A DNA stretch of 64,000 nt, from the NCBI GenBank assembly GCA_015680685.1, contig MNCI01036636.1, positions 261,299 through 325,298 on the forward strand, in the 5' to 3' direction. The notes under the pieces were generated by a model. The model was given only the letters and a program-made list of their open reading frames with translations, was not told the origin of the DNA and made no database searches. Positions 11,246 through 23,343 of this stretch are shown piece after piece; the first letter of the stretch is position 1; the number at the start of each line of letters is the position of its first letter. Source of the stretch: Gnetum montanum. Lineage: Eukaryota > Streptophyta > Gnetopsida > Gnetales > Gnetaceae. The position numbers and the translations under genes are program-made.

Positions 11246-12366
11246 ATACGAATCAAGTGAGAGTAATCAACTCTGTGCGGCTGAAAAACAAATGGGGTGG
11301 GATGTTGGGATAGCCCCAGCATCGCTACCTCGCAGGCATTCTGCTGATTCCTCAGATATGCTGAAAGGCATACTACTGACCCCTTGGAGATGCCATCACT
11401 GCATCCATTTTAGCGGTGGCACCTCTAAGAGATTAGTTTTCTTGTCGAGAGCCCCAAAGGAGTCCTCATCAACCATGACCTTGGGGACCTCTGTTCATCA
11501 TCACTATCAGACTTTGGCTTCACAGATTCACCTAGCTGGGTGCAATGAGTCTGATTTTCTTTGGCGGTGATATGCTGGGTTGAACATCAACATTGAGACC
11601 CTATTCTCATGCTATGGCTCCTTCTTCACAGCCTGCTTACTCTATTTCACCCCAAACGGTACTTGTTTCAACAACTTCACTGGTGATTCGGCTGAACAAT
11701 GGCATCCCCTATTTTCCCTTTTGATTGCAGGTTACTTGCTACAAGGACGTTGTTCAAGAGTGCGTTCATCTAAGCGGTTAAGTATAGATAGCGTTTTGAA
11801 ATGGCTGCTTAGGTTAGCCTGTCTACTTAGAAGTGCAACCCTGCCTTCCAGCTCTCTTGTTCCTATTCACCTCCTTGGTCGTTCCACCTGCTTTCCTTGC
11901 ACAAAATATGAATACGCAACATACGATTTACGCATCTGCATTACAGGCACGTCCATGAACTGGCGCAACGCAATTCACCTAGTGGACGCCAAAAAAAAGG
12001 GGGTTGACAAAATGGATGAAACACAACTCATCCAGGCCACACAGATGCAACAAAATTCATCTATGCAAACCCCTTCATCTACAAAGTGATAGCACAACTC
12101 CATGCAAATGCAATCGCAGGAGAAGGCCTAGTTGCTTATGTGCAAAAAACTACATTCGCTCATTTGAGTCTTCCCCAAACTTCACTACTGTTACCTCTGT
12201 AAGATTTTCCTCCCATACCATTTTATCTCCCATCTCCCTCACTTCTGCAGTTTTTCTTTGACAAGGTGACACTTGAGTAACCACTGGTGAATGCTGTCAG
12301 TACTTTTACCCATCCGATGTTTCATATTCTTTGTCGACATCTTTCGGGGAAGCCCTCCAAATGTCA
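11246..12366 (+). other. Element A 3' untranslated region
   Basis: The stretch is collinear with B 46116-47137, with open stretches up to 169 codons that are not conserved as protein between the copies. I see no domain. It ends at the polypurine tract. Confidence 0.6.
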
Positions 12367-12380
12367 ACAAATAGGGGCCA
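12367..12380 (+). promoter_or_regulatory. Polypurine tract of element A
   Basis: The tract reads AACAAATAGGGGCC just before the LTR start TGAAACACC at 12382. The B equivalent is AACAAAGAGGGGCC. In the family it primes plus-strand DNA synthesis. Confidence 0.85.
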
Positions 12381-14004
12381 TTGAAACACCATGGAACTCA
12401 TGAATCGACTTAGGATGAGGATTAGCGATTCGGACGAAAGTTTGCGACGGAAATCCAAAATATGGAACAAGGCAAAAAGACGTGCAGCGTTAAGTCTCCA
12501 AGTTTCTTACAAATTCCAACCTTACTTTGTTTTCTCTTTATATGCTACATTATTCAACATAGCGTAGTGTGGTGTTGCTCAGCGTAACTCTACTTACTTT
12601 GACGAATTTGACAACGTTTAAGGTCAAAGAAGCATGATATGCGACTTCTCGCATATTCTGCTAAGTCTTTTGTTCAAGGCTGAATTTAGGCTTGATTACG
12701 CAGAGTAGCGTAATGAGCTTTAAAGAAGTCAAAGTCTGAGTCCAAAGAAGTGTGGTAGATTGATCTCTTCTTCTGTTTACAGATTGGTATATTTACGCTT
12801 ATTACGCTATGTAGCGTAGACAAGCGTAACTTATTGTAAAGTTGACCATTTTTACGCTCTATTACGCTTTGTGGCGTAAATGATTGTAAAGTAGCTTGAG
12901 TTAATTACTTCTATGCTCTATTACACTCTGCATGCAATGTAGCATAAACGAGCGTAATATAGCCTAAAGTCAACTAAGGCAATACCCGACACACACCTGC
13001 TATCCATACGCATAATACGCTCTTCAGTGGGAGAGGTCGATAGCGTACTTTACCCCCTTTCCCAAAAGTGTGATGTGACATGACCAGTTTCAACACAAAC
13101 TTTTCCAAGTCAAAAACATTCTAAATGTTCGAGACACGTGTCATCAGGGCCATGCCTTCTTCACATACTACCGAACCTATAAATACTCTAGTTGGCGAAG
13201 AAAGAAAGAATCTTTTTTTTGGCAGCATCACCTCTTAACAGAGACAGAAGAAATTGTTAAGCATTGGTAGTAGGAGCGATCAGTCTTTTGGCAAAAATAC
13301 AGTTCTCTCCTTTGGCAATCATTAGCAGCTTTGAGCAGAAACTACCAAAGGTAAAAAGAGCATATTAGAGATTGAGAGATCATCTAGTGCAGTTGGCAAG
13401 GTTTATTTATCAAAAATAGTTGATCGATAGACATCCAGGCTTGACCTTCCTTGCATCCCATCTTTGGCTTACGAGGTAGACCGAGCTTCATTCTGTACTC
13501 CTTGTTGAACATTTTTCCTGTTGTTTTGTATATGCTTCACACAGGATAAGCGGAGTTTGCTATCGGAACTTTATATACAATATACTCAATTTTCGAGTCA
13601 AAACATCAATCTTGGAATTGCGCATCTTCCCTAAATCTGATCCTCCTTGTCGCATTGACGTTGTTATTTCAATTTATTTACATCATTTTCTACTCCTTTT
13701 ACGATTGATTGAATCAATTCTTTTCATGAAATATCTATATAATACGTACATCATCGCGATATTTTTTAATTTACTAGTTAAGTAAGTCCCTGTTGAAACA
13801 CCACAAAAAATTTTGGCTAACACTTGTAGACAGAAACTAAGCTAAGTCATGTTGGTCCTCCGCATGACCAAGCTTGAAAACCTCAAAATAGCATCAAACG
13901 AAGTCAAATCAAGCAAGTAAAAGTTCCCTAGGACCCAAAGAATACTACGATAACATCTGGCATCAAACTTGGCAAATCTTGAGCTCAAAATAGTTGGTTT
14001 TCAC

Positions 14005-14365
14005 TAAGTATGCATCCTGTACGCTGGCCTACACATGCCCAGCGTAAGGCCCAGCGTACAGCAACTTTCGGGGCTCAAAAACTCATCAAAATGTGCCAGA
14101 ATCAAGTTTTTAGACCCACTAGAGCCTTCCCCAAGGTTTCCAGTGGCTCTTGGACACTTGAAAATCAAATTTTGGGCTCCAAATGATGGTCCTCCATTCC
14201 TGTACGCCCAACGTAGACGCCGGGGTGCAGCCAGCGTAGACAGAGTTTCGGGCCCCAGAAATGGGTCAAAACTTGCCAGAATCAAGCATCCAGACCCTCC
14301 AGAACCTTCCCCAAGGTTCCCAATAGCTCTCAAGCATCCAAAAATCAATTTTTGACCTTAAAATA
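14005..14365 (+). repeat. 180-bp tandem duplication inside LTR X
   Basis: Two diverged direct copies, for example CCTTCCCCAAGGTTT at 14125 and CCTTCCCCAAGGTTC at 14305, giving a period of exactly 180. Both copies also share GCCAGAATCAAG. Confidence 0.9.
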
Positions 14366-14369
14366 AAGC

Positions 14370-14600
14370 ATTTTCATGTGTATACGCTGGGCATATTTTC
14401 GGCTTACGCTGGCATGGTATACGCTTACGCTGGCATCCTCTACGCTCAGCATCCACAGCGTATACGCCCAGTGTATACGCTCAGCACATCAAGCATATAC
14501 GCCCAGCATATACACCCTGCACTCCCAGCATATACGCTTGGCATATACACCTAGAGCATTTATGCCCACCAGATATAGCGTATACGCCCAATAGATGTAA
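14370..14600 (+). repeat. TATACGCCCAGC short-repeat cluster in LTR X
   Basis: Imperfect repeats of a 10-14 base word around TATACGCCCAGC or TACGCTGGCAT, about 15 copies, just upstream of the TATA box at 14685. It produces spurious open frames on both strands. Confidence 0.85.
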
Positions 14601-15390
14601 CATACTGTACACTTGTAAATTTTACGCTCTTGCACCTGGTCAACGCACCATGTGTCACCCAACCCGAACCTAACATCAAAAAGTGTATAAAAGCCTAAAT
14701 TTTCCATGGGACTAGGTGTGGGAAATTATAAAAAAATCGAGAGAAAAGAAAAAGGGACAAACCTGACACGCTGGACATACATCCTGCACGCTGAGCATAC
14801 AGCATTCACGCTGTGCCTGCAAAAATTCCCAGCAGTTGCCATCACAATCCTCACCGATCGGGGCTAAATATCTGCCTTGTGATCAATCCACAACTACTTT
14901 TGGACCGGTGCACTCTGTAATCAATTTTCAATACAAAACAGTTTACATTTTGCACAGATTTATTGCAGTTTTCTTTGTTTTTTTCAGTTTACGTTTACAG
15001 TTTCGTTTACATTATCATGCTTGTTTATGGTTTACATTTAATATGCATTATTTACATATAACCCAACGTGTTGTAGCGGCAAACATTGGGGAAGTCCTTA
15101 TTTGATCCGCATGTAGACCATCCAAGCCACTCTGGCTTCGTCCATTCCAGCTTGCCCTCAAGCGGAGGCAAGGTCAACTCTGCTTGTTTGTGGATCTTTC
15201 GGTGCTTGTAATGTTCTAGCCTTGCACCGATGATTTCGGTCGATACACTTGTCTGATCGACAAGACCGTTCAGGGCACAACAGATCCATTTTCTCCAGCA
15301 CGGCCCTCGCATGGATCTGTGGTTAAGACTATGTACACGGATCTTCGTTTGGTATTTTCCAGAGACCAACATTTTCCATCATTACATGTG

Positions 15391-17890
15391 TCAACATAAC
15401 CATATGCATATAGTTCTTTTGGATTGAAGGGTGCTCCGAAGTGTTATATGATCGAGGCATGTACATCTGCTCACTATTTGTTGTTGCGAGAGTCTTTCTG
15501 GGCTTTTGGTTCTAAAGAAAGGCCTTTTCTTTGTACAGTTATAAGAACTAGCACCAGGTTGAATATTTACAGCTCTCGTGGCATTATGTTGCTGTGGTTG
15601 AGTAGGGAGTTCCCCTTGCATTGTTGGAACAGGTTGTATGGGAACTATAGGTGGAAGAGATGCAGATGGAGTTGGTGGATGGGATGAGTATGAGATGTCT
15701 CCCGGAGGAGAAGGAGTCCTTTTGAAGTACTCTTGAACTTGGTAGTGACGTTGGAGAGTAGTGTGACCCATAGAGTCACCTGGAGAAATTGGCTACTGCA
15801 CATAATAATCATAAGGATCGAGCTATCGGTAAGGGTATTGTTGTGTTGGCGGTGGCATCCCCCATGACTATGGGTATTGCCACTACTGATTTTTTCCAAT
15901 GGGCTATGGTGGAGTTCCATTTCGATAATACGTTAGTGGTTGGTGGAACTGCCTTGGGTTACCTTGTGGATAAGGTAACCTTTGGGGTGTTTGTCGAGTC
16001 TTGGATTTAGCGTATACACCCCAGACTCCTGTAGGTGTGAGATCACTGGGCAACATCCCTTAGGATGGTCATAGTGGTAGATCTCACATCCACTATCATC
16101 GTCTGTGTTAGAGTCCATAGCCTCATCAGAGATAGGAATTTTTCCCTTACCCTTGTTATGTGTAGGGCTTGAATTTCTTCTCTTTGTCTTACCTTTTTCA
16201 CTAATTTGTTCCTCCTTAGACTCTTCTACAATTTTCAAGACTATTTCAATTCTTAAGTCTAAGGAATCCCACATTTGGTCTACCTTGGCCGATACTTTAG
16301 TTATTAATTTTTGGATCAGCAAGGTTTTTCGGTTCACCAACTCTTCAAGTGGTGACTCATCCTCCTCATCATAGAATTTCACTCCCTTCTTTCGAAGGGA
16401 GGGATCACAGTTGTATTCTTCCACACTTTCCCTCTTACATAGTTCACCCTCTTCTTGCGCTACTTGTTCCAACAAACGTTGTACTTCTTGGGCTCTAAGT
16501 TGGGATAATCTCCCTTAGGCATAAGTCCCAAGGTTTCTTCTTGTTTCGTGCCTTAGCCCATCCACGATGTGGTGAAGTTGATCCCGCTGAGTGTACCCAT
16601 GGCCTGGGCAACGATGTAACAATGTATAGTAGTGGGCCATGGCAGCATCCAAGGGTTCATAAGCACCTTGTTTCCAGCCTTGGATCTACTTATGCAAAGT
16701 GGACACTCTGGAGTATGTCTGATATTTATTGTTGAAGAATTCAAGTATCGTACTCCACCTCCTAATGGTTTCCAATTCTAAGGACTGGTACCAACTCTCT
16801 ACTTCTTTGATGAGTGTCCTTGGGAACAACTTGAGCTTCTGCCACTCATTGTCTATATTTTGCAAAGCACAGGCATCATGGAATGCTTGTAAATGATACT
16901 TTGGATCAGCATTGTATCCCCCTTCAAAATGTGAAATATTATTTATGTCCAAATGCTTGATCCAACTATCCTTTAAGTTCCATGTTAGAATCCTAACAGC
17001 CTCTGTAATGTCAAGCATACTTCAGGTTGCAAATAGGGGCTCATCATGATCATCTCTTTTATGATTCCTATGATGTCTGTGTGGTTCCCTACTCTCCCTA
17101 CATCCTTGCCCTTGTCCTTTCTCTTGACTTTCCTACCAAGGTTTCTCATCTTCCTTACCTTTACCCTCATTGTTATGTTCATGATGGTTGCACCCAAATG
17201 TGGAAGGAGAGGATGAGTGGTGAGATGAAGGAGAAGAAGAAGGGGATCCATCACCATGGTGATGTTTCTTACCTTCTCTTTGGTTGCTTCAACCCTAATT
17301 GTTATAATGATCTAAGTGGCCATCCTTAGCATGAGTTGTTGTTCCTTCCGTGAACTGTTGGCATTCACGGGGATCAGATTCAGTAGTATGGATCGTTGAG
17401 CGTAGGTTCTAATGCCTTACCTCCTCACCATCATTAGGAGGGGGAACATCAATTGCTAAAGAACCCATTATGAGGGGTTCCTTGTCTCCTATTTCTCTAA
17501 GGATGTGCGGGACCTTGCCTTTCAACAATGTATGTTGACTCTCCTGCCTTAAGTTCCTCATACATTGCACGTCTGTGGGATGGTAATCCCTCATATCAAA
17601 ATCTTTAGCAATGTATTCAGAAAATAATTCTGTCATGCCAATCTATGCCAAGGCATAGAAGAGCATGCTAGAGACATGATGTTACCTTGTAGATATCTCC
17701 ATCGTAGTTGTTCTTCTTGATGGAGAATAAAGGTAAAGTTTGAAATATACTCATTAGGATGAGTATAAACTATCTTGTACTATTTAGGACTTGGCTGGTT
17801 TTGGTTATGTATTTTATGTTGCCGACTATCTCTAGTGTTAGTCCTAGGTGGTGAATTAGATTTGTGAGAAGAAGTCATTTTTTTATTGAT
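15391..17890 (-). pseudogene. gag: Element D gag
   Basis: Segments in order on the minus strand: a start region near 17880; FDMRDYHPTDVQCM (about 17600-17560); capsid segments near 17018-16686; NNKYQTYSRVS near 16730; an acidic segment with YDEEDESPLEEL (about 16380); SKVDQMWDSLD-like coiled segment; YDHPKGCC; and a Pro-rich tail near 15700. The same order and motifs occur in C on the plus strand. Several frameshifts and stops. I did not see a clear zinc knuckle. The 3' end is cut by element A. Confidence 0.8.
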
Positions 17891-18004
17891 ATGCTATTTC
17901 ACTGTTATATAAATTCTCATTTAATTAATTAACCTAAAGGTTCATTAAGTCTCCCAATGATTTGAATGATTTCCTTTATGTTCTATTTAGCATACAAACA
18001 CTTA

Positions 18005-18023
18005 GTCCCTGGCAACAACGCCA
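18005..18023 (-). promoter_or_regulatory. Primer-binding site of element D (tRNA-Asp type)
   Basis: The minus strand reads TGGCGTTGTTGCCAGGGAC, one base after the LTR end CATCA. It is close to TGGCGCCGTTGCCGGGGA, the tRNA-Asp primer site known from Athila elements, with C-to-T and G-to-A changes. Confidence 0.8.
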
Positions 18024-18024
18024 A

Positions 18025-19038
18025 TGATGAGTGGCGGGTATTCCTACACTCAACCATATGAATATGAGCGTCACGTGTATAATCCATTCAAACTCCGTAG
18101 ACTAAATGCCTACACTCCCCTTGGAATATTTGGGGTTAATTAATTGTTGTCTTCCTAGACTTACTTGTATGTGTCATGGTGTATGGTTAAGCAAGTCTGA
18201 GGTGTATGATTTTTATGGTCTTCTCTGTTTTGATGTCTTCTATGGTACGAGAGAAGGGTTGAGAAACTAAGTCCTAATTCTAACTAAATAACTAAGTCTA
18301 AATTACCTAGCGTCAGCATGCGTTCCCACTTACCATTTACACCTTGAACTATGCAACTGTGGTTGCCAAATGCTAATCATTATTGGGATCCCATGTGTAA
18401 TGCACATGCTCAAAGTGGTCGTACTGAGGCACTTAACTAACCTAAACGTGATAAGCATCCATTCCTTGGCTATCCATACACATCCTTGAATTCTTGTAAC
18501 CAAGTCATACTTACCCCATGTTCTAGGAGTTTAGGTTGAGAGAGACTAATCGTGATGAGCAACCAATTCCTTGACTAATCGTACACATTCGTAAATGCTC
18601 GTAATCAAGTCGTACTCATACCATGCTACTACAGGTAATAACTAATAGGTAGGAAATAACATGTAATAAACCTATTCCATGTACTGCAAGGTTTATCCAC
18701 AAAGTTCTTCTTTATTCATGTACACAACTTGCGTTCAGGTACAAAGCTGATCAAATAAATATCCGTTCACTTGGGGACTCCTACTACGGGCACATGGAAA
18801 ATAATCTATCTATGGAGTGATCAATCTACCAAATTTTTCTTACTTTAAGCCTAGGATGAGGAATAAGGGAAGTGTCATCTCTTATTTATAGATATGGTGG
18901 TGGACTGCGATATTGCGTAAGCCATATCGTAGGGGACAACACGATATCGCGTACGTAATATTGTGAGGGATGCGATATCGCGACAGCCGCGATATCGTGT
19001 ACGCGATATCACGGCTCATGTGATATTGCGTCCCATCA
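18025..19038 (-). repeat. 5' LTR of element D
   Basis: 1,014 bases on the minus strand, TGATGGG...CTCATCA. TATA box TATAAATA is at 18891-18884. The terminal part (18030-18400) aligns with the end of the C 3' LTR (56080-56508), including CATATGGTTGAGTGTAGG. The first 135 bases are packed with GATATC palindromes. Confidence 0.82.
18906..19030. repeat. GATATCGCG palindrome array in the U3 of element D
   Basis: Four perfect GATATC centres and four one-mismatch relatives in 125 bases, most extended to CGATATCG or GCGATATCGC. It lies immediately upstream of the TATA box in D orientation. Confidence 0.9.
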
Positions 19039-19043
19039 CACTT

Positions 19044-19830
19044 CGAGTGTTATACCCTACTTCTAAGGTAGTGGCATTGAGAGTAGATTGGTAATTGGTG
19101 CTTGACCCTTAAACACTTGTCTTAAAGAAGGGAGTTCTTGTGGGATGCTTGAAATTGTGAGCTTGAAGTATTACCCCAATTGTAAGGTTCTTGTGGGAGT
19201 GGGGTGTAGCTCATGATTGAAAGTTCTCATGGGATCATTTTTTTCATTGTTCTTCTATTTTTTTTCTTTTTTTATATATTTTCTTTTAAATCTTCATTTT
19301 ATCTTGTCTTTTCTCTTTTTTCTTTTTTTTTTCTCACAAGAAATTCAATATCTAATCAACTTCAACCATGAGGTTCTTGTGGAAGCCAATTTCATTTCGT
19401 AAGGGTTGCTCACATGGCTTGATATTAATAAATTCCTTTAACTACCTGGGAAACTAGGTCCAATATATCATATCCTTTTCACCTTAGTGACTCATCTAAG
19501 TAAGTACTTAATAGAAATCAGACACTAATAAGCATGACCTTGAACTAAGATATTTAGCCACCTTAACTTATGAATGTTGCACTTAAAGAACATTGTTTAA
19601 CAATAAGAAAATTTATTATGTGTAAGCCAACTATTAGTCTAAGGGTCATCCTTAGTTGTATTTTGGGGTTAAACCTACCTATTTCAAGGTAGGAGAAGTT
19701 GTCCTTCTCCCTTGCATTTCAGACATGATGCTACTAAATTCTTTATAGTCCCAACTAACAATAGAACTTCCTATTGCCCTCTACATTTTTCAAGGTAAAA
19801 TTTGTAGACTATAAATACCTCTTTATTAAT
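19044..19830 (-). other. Element E 3' region after integrase
   Basis: No coding signal. On the minus strand there is a long purine tract (19340-19225, A and G with few interruptions), which may relate to the 3' UTR or a polypurine region. Several CCCACAAGAAC-like words recur (about 19150, 19200, 19380). Confidence 0.5.
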
Positions 19831-22800
19831 TTATTCGATGATGAAAGAGTCTAGTTGAGGGATACATGTAAGATCTAGGAATTTTAATGGATGGTTCTCA
19901 TGTAAATCATCTCTAGTGGGATAACGTGGGTCACTTAGCTCTATTAATTCATCTTCTCTAGGTTTCTTAATGTAGTGTTGATGATATAACTTAAGTTGTT
20001 GACCATTGACTAGGAATGTTGTTAAAGAATCATTAATAGATGATATGAGAACACTTCCATTGTCATGGGGTTGAACAACTAAATAAGGGCATTCCCACCT
20101 AGTCATTAATTTCCTTGGAAATTTATGTAATCTCATATTGTAAAGTAAAACTTTATCACCTATGGAAATTTTTGTTAAAGATACTCTTATCATGTGACAT
20201 TTTCATTTGTCTTTTGAAAATTCTTTGCTTTTTTAGGATAGGTAGCCTCATTTCTTCAAGTTCGTGAAGTTGATTAACTCTAGAGGATTGGATCATGTCT
20301 TCATCAAAATTAAGTTGTTGGGATAATTTTAAAGATTAGCATTTCAGTTTGATTGGTAATAGACATAACTAATCATAAACCAATTAATAAGGTAAATATC
20401 ATAAACATGGTTTATAAATAATTCTATAAGCCCAAAGTGCATCTTGTAATTTTTCAGACCAATCCTTCCCTTTAGTACATACATTTTTTCTTAAGATATT
20501 TAAGATAATTCTATTAACATTCTCTACTTGGCCATTTGTTTGTGGATGATAGGTAATAGCTATCTTATGTTGGATACCACAAGAATTAAATAATTTTTCT
20601 ATGATTTTATTGACAAAATGCATTTCTTGTTCATTAATGATTTCTTGTGGAGTTCCAAATCATGTTAAAATATTTTCCCTAAGGAATACTAAAACTACCT
20701 TTACATCATTTGTTAGGGTGGCTTCTACTTCAACCCATTTGGTAACATAGTTAATACAAACTAAAATGTAATCAGATACATTAGATAGCAGAAATTGTCC
20801 TAAAAAGTCTATACCCCACACATCAAATGGTTCTATTATTAAAATTGGTTTTAAGGGCATTTCATGTTTTTTTGTTATGGCTTGCTCCCATCCATTGATA
20901 TTTATCACATTCTTGCACATATATGCATCTTTAAAAATTGAGGGCTAATAAAATCCACTTTGAAGGATTTTGATAACAATATGTTTACTATCAAAGTGGA
21001 CTTCCACTAAATCATCATAGCACATTTGTAGAATTTCTTGTTATTTATTTTTAGCCATACATATTCTTTCTATATTATCTTTACATATTCTATAGAGGTA
21101 TGAAATACTCTAAATATATCTAGATATACTATGTAAGAAAGATTTCTTTTCTTCCTTAGTCTAGTTGGTAGGGGTTTTCATAGTTGCAAGATAGTTGGCT
21201 ATATCAGCAAACTAGGGATTCTTCTTTGTAGAAAAACGTTGTTCATTAGGAAATTCATCATGAAAAATTCCTTGTGTTCGATTCTCATCAGTAGTTTCTA
21301 GCTTGAAAATATCTTCTACTACTACATTTTTCGTACATCTTTTTATCTAGAATAGCTAGGATAAATTCTTGAAGTGATAAGCACCATCTCATTATTCTTG
21401 CATTTTCTATTTTTTTGGTAGCTAAGAATTTAATGGTTGAATGATCAATATATAATCTAGTTTTATATCCAATTAAATAATTTCAAAATTTATCTAGAGC
21501 ATATACAATTGCTAATAGTTCTTTTTTTGTAGTTGTATAATTTACTTGGGCTTGGTTTAGACTTTTGGACATATAATAAATCACTCCTGGTTTATTATCA
21601 ATGTATTGTCCCAAAACTACCCCTGCTACTATGTCACTAGCATCACACATTAAATTGAATGGATAATCTCAATTAGATGCATTTAATATAGGGGCTATGG
21701 TTACTCATTTTTTTAGTTCCAAGAATTCTTCATGACAATCATTGGTCCAAACAAATGAAACATCCTTTTCTAAGAGCATATATAACAGTTTAGTAATTTT
21801 TGAGAAGTATTTGATAAATCTTCTATAATATCCAACATGTCCTAGAAAATATTGAAGATTCTTTAATTTGGTTGGAGCTAGAAGTGTAGATATGACTCAT
21901 TTTCTCATCATCCATCCTTATCCCATATTTAAAAATAACATGTCCTAATACTATACCACTTGTAACCATTAAGTGACTCTTTTCCCAACTTAATTTTAAA
22001 TTTTTAGCTATACATCTATCTAAGACATGTTCAATATGTTGCACAGTTTCATCATAATTATTCCCATAGACTAAAAATTCATCAATAAACACTTAAAACA
22101 TAATCTTCCATCATATTTGAAAATATTGAGATCATGGCTCTTTGGAAGTGGCTAGTGCATTACAAAGGTGAAAAGACATTTATCTATAAGTAAAAGTTCC
22201 ATAAGGACATGTAAAGGTTATTTTGTGCTAGTCTTCAAGGGAAATATCTACTTTATTGTAACACTAAATCCATCCAAAAAATAGTAATATTCATGTCCTT
22301 CTAATTTTTCTAGAATTTGGTTTATTTATGGTAATGAAAAATGGTCATTTTTTGTGTTTTGGTTTAATCTTCTATAGTCTACACAAACTCTCCATTTACA
22401 CTCTTTTTTGGAACTATAGTAATGGGGCTTACCCACTCACTATTTGCTATTGAATAAAAGATTCATTCTTTCCAAAGTTTTGAAATTTCATCATCAACTA
22501 TTTTTCTAAGGCTAGATTAATTAATCTTGGGGAAATTCTTACTAGTTTCACATTGTCTTCTAGATAGACATGATGTTGATAGATGTTGGGTGAGATTCCT
22601 TGGTGAAGGTCCTCATAGCTCCATGAAAATGCCTTATATTTTCTACATAAGATTTCTAATAGTTTGCTTTCTTACTCATTGGTAAGTTGGGAGTTTATTA
22701 CTAATGGTTTATTTTGATCTAAGAGAATATACTTAATTGTATTAGGTAATTCTTTAAGATCCAAGAAATCTTTATTTTTTGGTTGAATTATTTCTTCAGT

Positions 22801-22944
22801 ATTTCCTAATCCTAAATTTAGAATTTGATCAAGGAGATCTTGTTGTTCCTTATTTGAGGGGTCTAAAGGTCCTTCCTCAAAATTATTTAATACTAAGGTT
22901 TTTCTATCTTGTGCCAGTGCTGAAGTGGATAGAGTGTAGAGCAT
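19831..22944 (-). pseudogene. pol: Element E RT, RNase H and integrase
   Basis: Lead-in SWSYEDLHQGI near 22620. RT fragments: CPYGTFTYR near 22205, then VFIDEFLVYG at about 22095, where the second Asp of the FxDD box is Glu, and KSHLMVTSGIVLGH. RNase H: FNLMCDASDIVAGVVL (about 21660), YYMSKSLNQAQVNYTTTKKE and YIDHSTIKFL. Integrase: VWGIDFLGQF (about 20815) and TYHPQTNGQVENVNRII (about 20540), with ALWAYR; the middle DNG part falls in a degraded stretch near 20640. The C-terminal part is VGDKVLLY-like at 20160. Many stops. The motifs are those of the Athila branch. Confidence 0.88.
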
Positions 22945-22977
22945 TATTGCTTCTTTAAAATCTATATTTAAATGATC

Positions 22978-23343
22978 TTATTTTACCTTTTCATATATAT
23001 TTAGTGTAAAACTAATATTTTCAAATGAGAGTTGAAGTTGGCTAGATCTACAATTAATTATAGCATTAGCTATTGGTAACCAATGCCTACCTAGTATAAT
23101 GGGAAAACAATTAGGATCTTTTACTTTTAGGACAACAAAAACAACTAGGTATTTTCCCTTTTCTACCTCTATTATTAAGTCTTCTATGATTCCTATGGGT
23201 TTTACATTCAAACCATTAGCCACTAATATTATCATTTTTACTCCTCTTATATCCTCTATATCGAGTGATCTAGCTATTTCAAGAGGCATAATATTAATAC
23301 TGGCTTCTAAATCCAATAGGGCATTCCTAATTTTGTTGTTCAT
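22978..23343 (-). pseudogene. Element E aspartic protease
   Basis: An open stretch of 121 codons. The active site reads ALLDLEASINIMP, where the family has ALLDLGASVN, so Gly is replaced by Glu in the D-x-G-A turn. The second motif, FPIILGRHWLPIANAII, is intact. The length and order match Athila proteases. It lies between the gag tail and pol, as expected. Confidence 0.88.

Larger units (their letters stand above)
13794..15247 (+). mobile_element. Solo LTR X nested in the 3' LTR of A
   Basis: 1,454 bases, starting TGAAACACCAC and ending GATACA, flanked by the near-perfect target duplication cctgt (13789-13793) and cttgt (15248-15252). The A LTR reads straight across it when compared with B. 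TATA box TATAAAAG is at about 14685. No internal coding region is present, so it is a solo LTR left by LTR-LTR recombination. The start resembles that of element G (60637). Confidence 0.9.
1..15386 (+). mobile_element. Element A: Tat/Ogre-type Ty3/gypsy LTR retrotransposon, 5' end outside window
   Basis: The order is gag, protease, antisense gene, RT, RNase H, a second archaeal-type RNase H, integrase, tandem-repeat 3' UTR, polypurine tract and 3' LTR. The second RNase H (NNVAEYEGLLRGL motif) after the usual one is the known hallmark of the Tat/Ogre branch. The window opens inside gag, so the 5' LTR and primer site are missing. All coding parts contain stops and frameshifts, so this copy is dead. 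It is a sister of element B and collinear with it throughout. Its right end at 15386 (attaca) abuts element D gag; tgtgt at 15387-15391 would be the target duplication, but the left copy is outside the window. Confidence 0.93.
12382..15386 (+). repeat. 3' LTR of element A, split by solo LTR X
   Basis: The two halves are 12382-13793 and 15253-15386, together about 1.55 kb. It starts TGAAACACC and ends CATTACA. TATA box CTATAAATAC is at about 13177-13186. The part at 12555-13050 is dense in GCGTA/TACGC words (15 by my count). It aligns to the B LTRs along its length, including the terminal block around GACAAGACCGTTCAGGG. Confidence 0.92.
15387..19038 (-). mobile_element. Element D: LTR, primer site and gag of an Athila-related element, 3' part outside window
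   Basis: Read on the minus strand: LTR 19038-18025, primer site 18023-18005, gag from about 17890 down to 15387, where element A interrupts it. The rest of D should lie left of A, outside the window. Gag matches element C (27449-29200), so C and D belong to one family, although their LTR upstream regions differ. Confidence 0.85.

Noticed and set aside
14035-14355. 106-codon and opposite-strand 114-codon frames
   Set aside because: Both come from the 180-bp duplication inside solo LTR X, with no start context or motif.
15052-15372. 106-codon minus-strand frame across the end of LTR X and LTR A
   Set aside because: It spans the boundary of two unrelated LTRs, so it cannot be an ancestral gene.
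19217-19402. Hydrophobic Phe/Leu-rich 61-codon frame
   Set aside because: Translation of a T-rich tract that is the complement of the purine-rich 3' region of element E.
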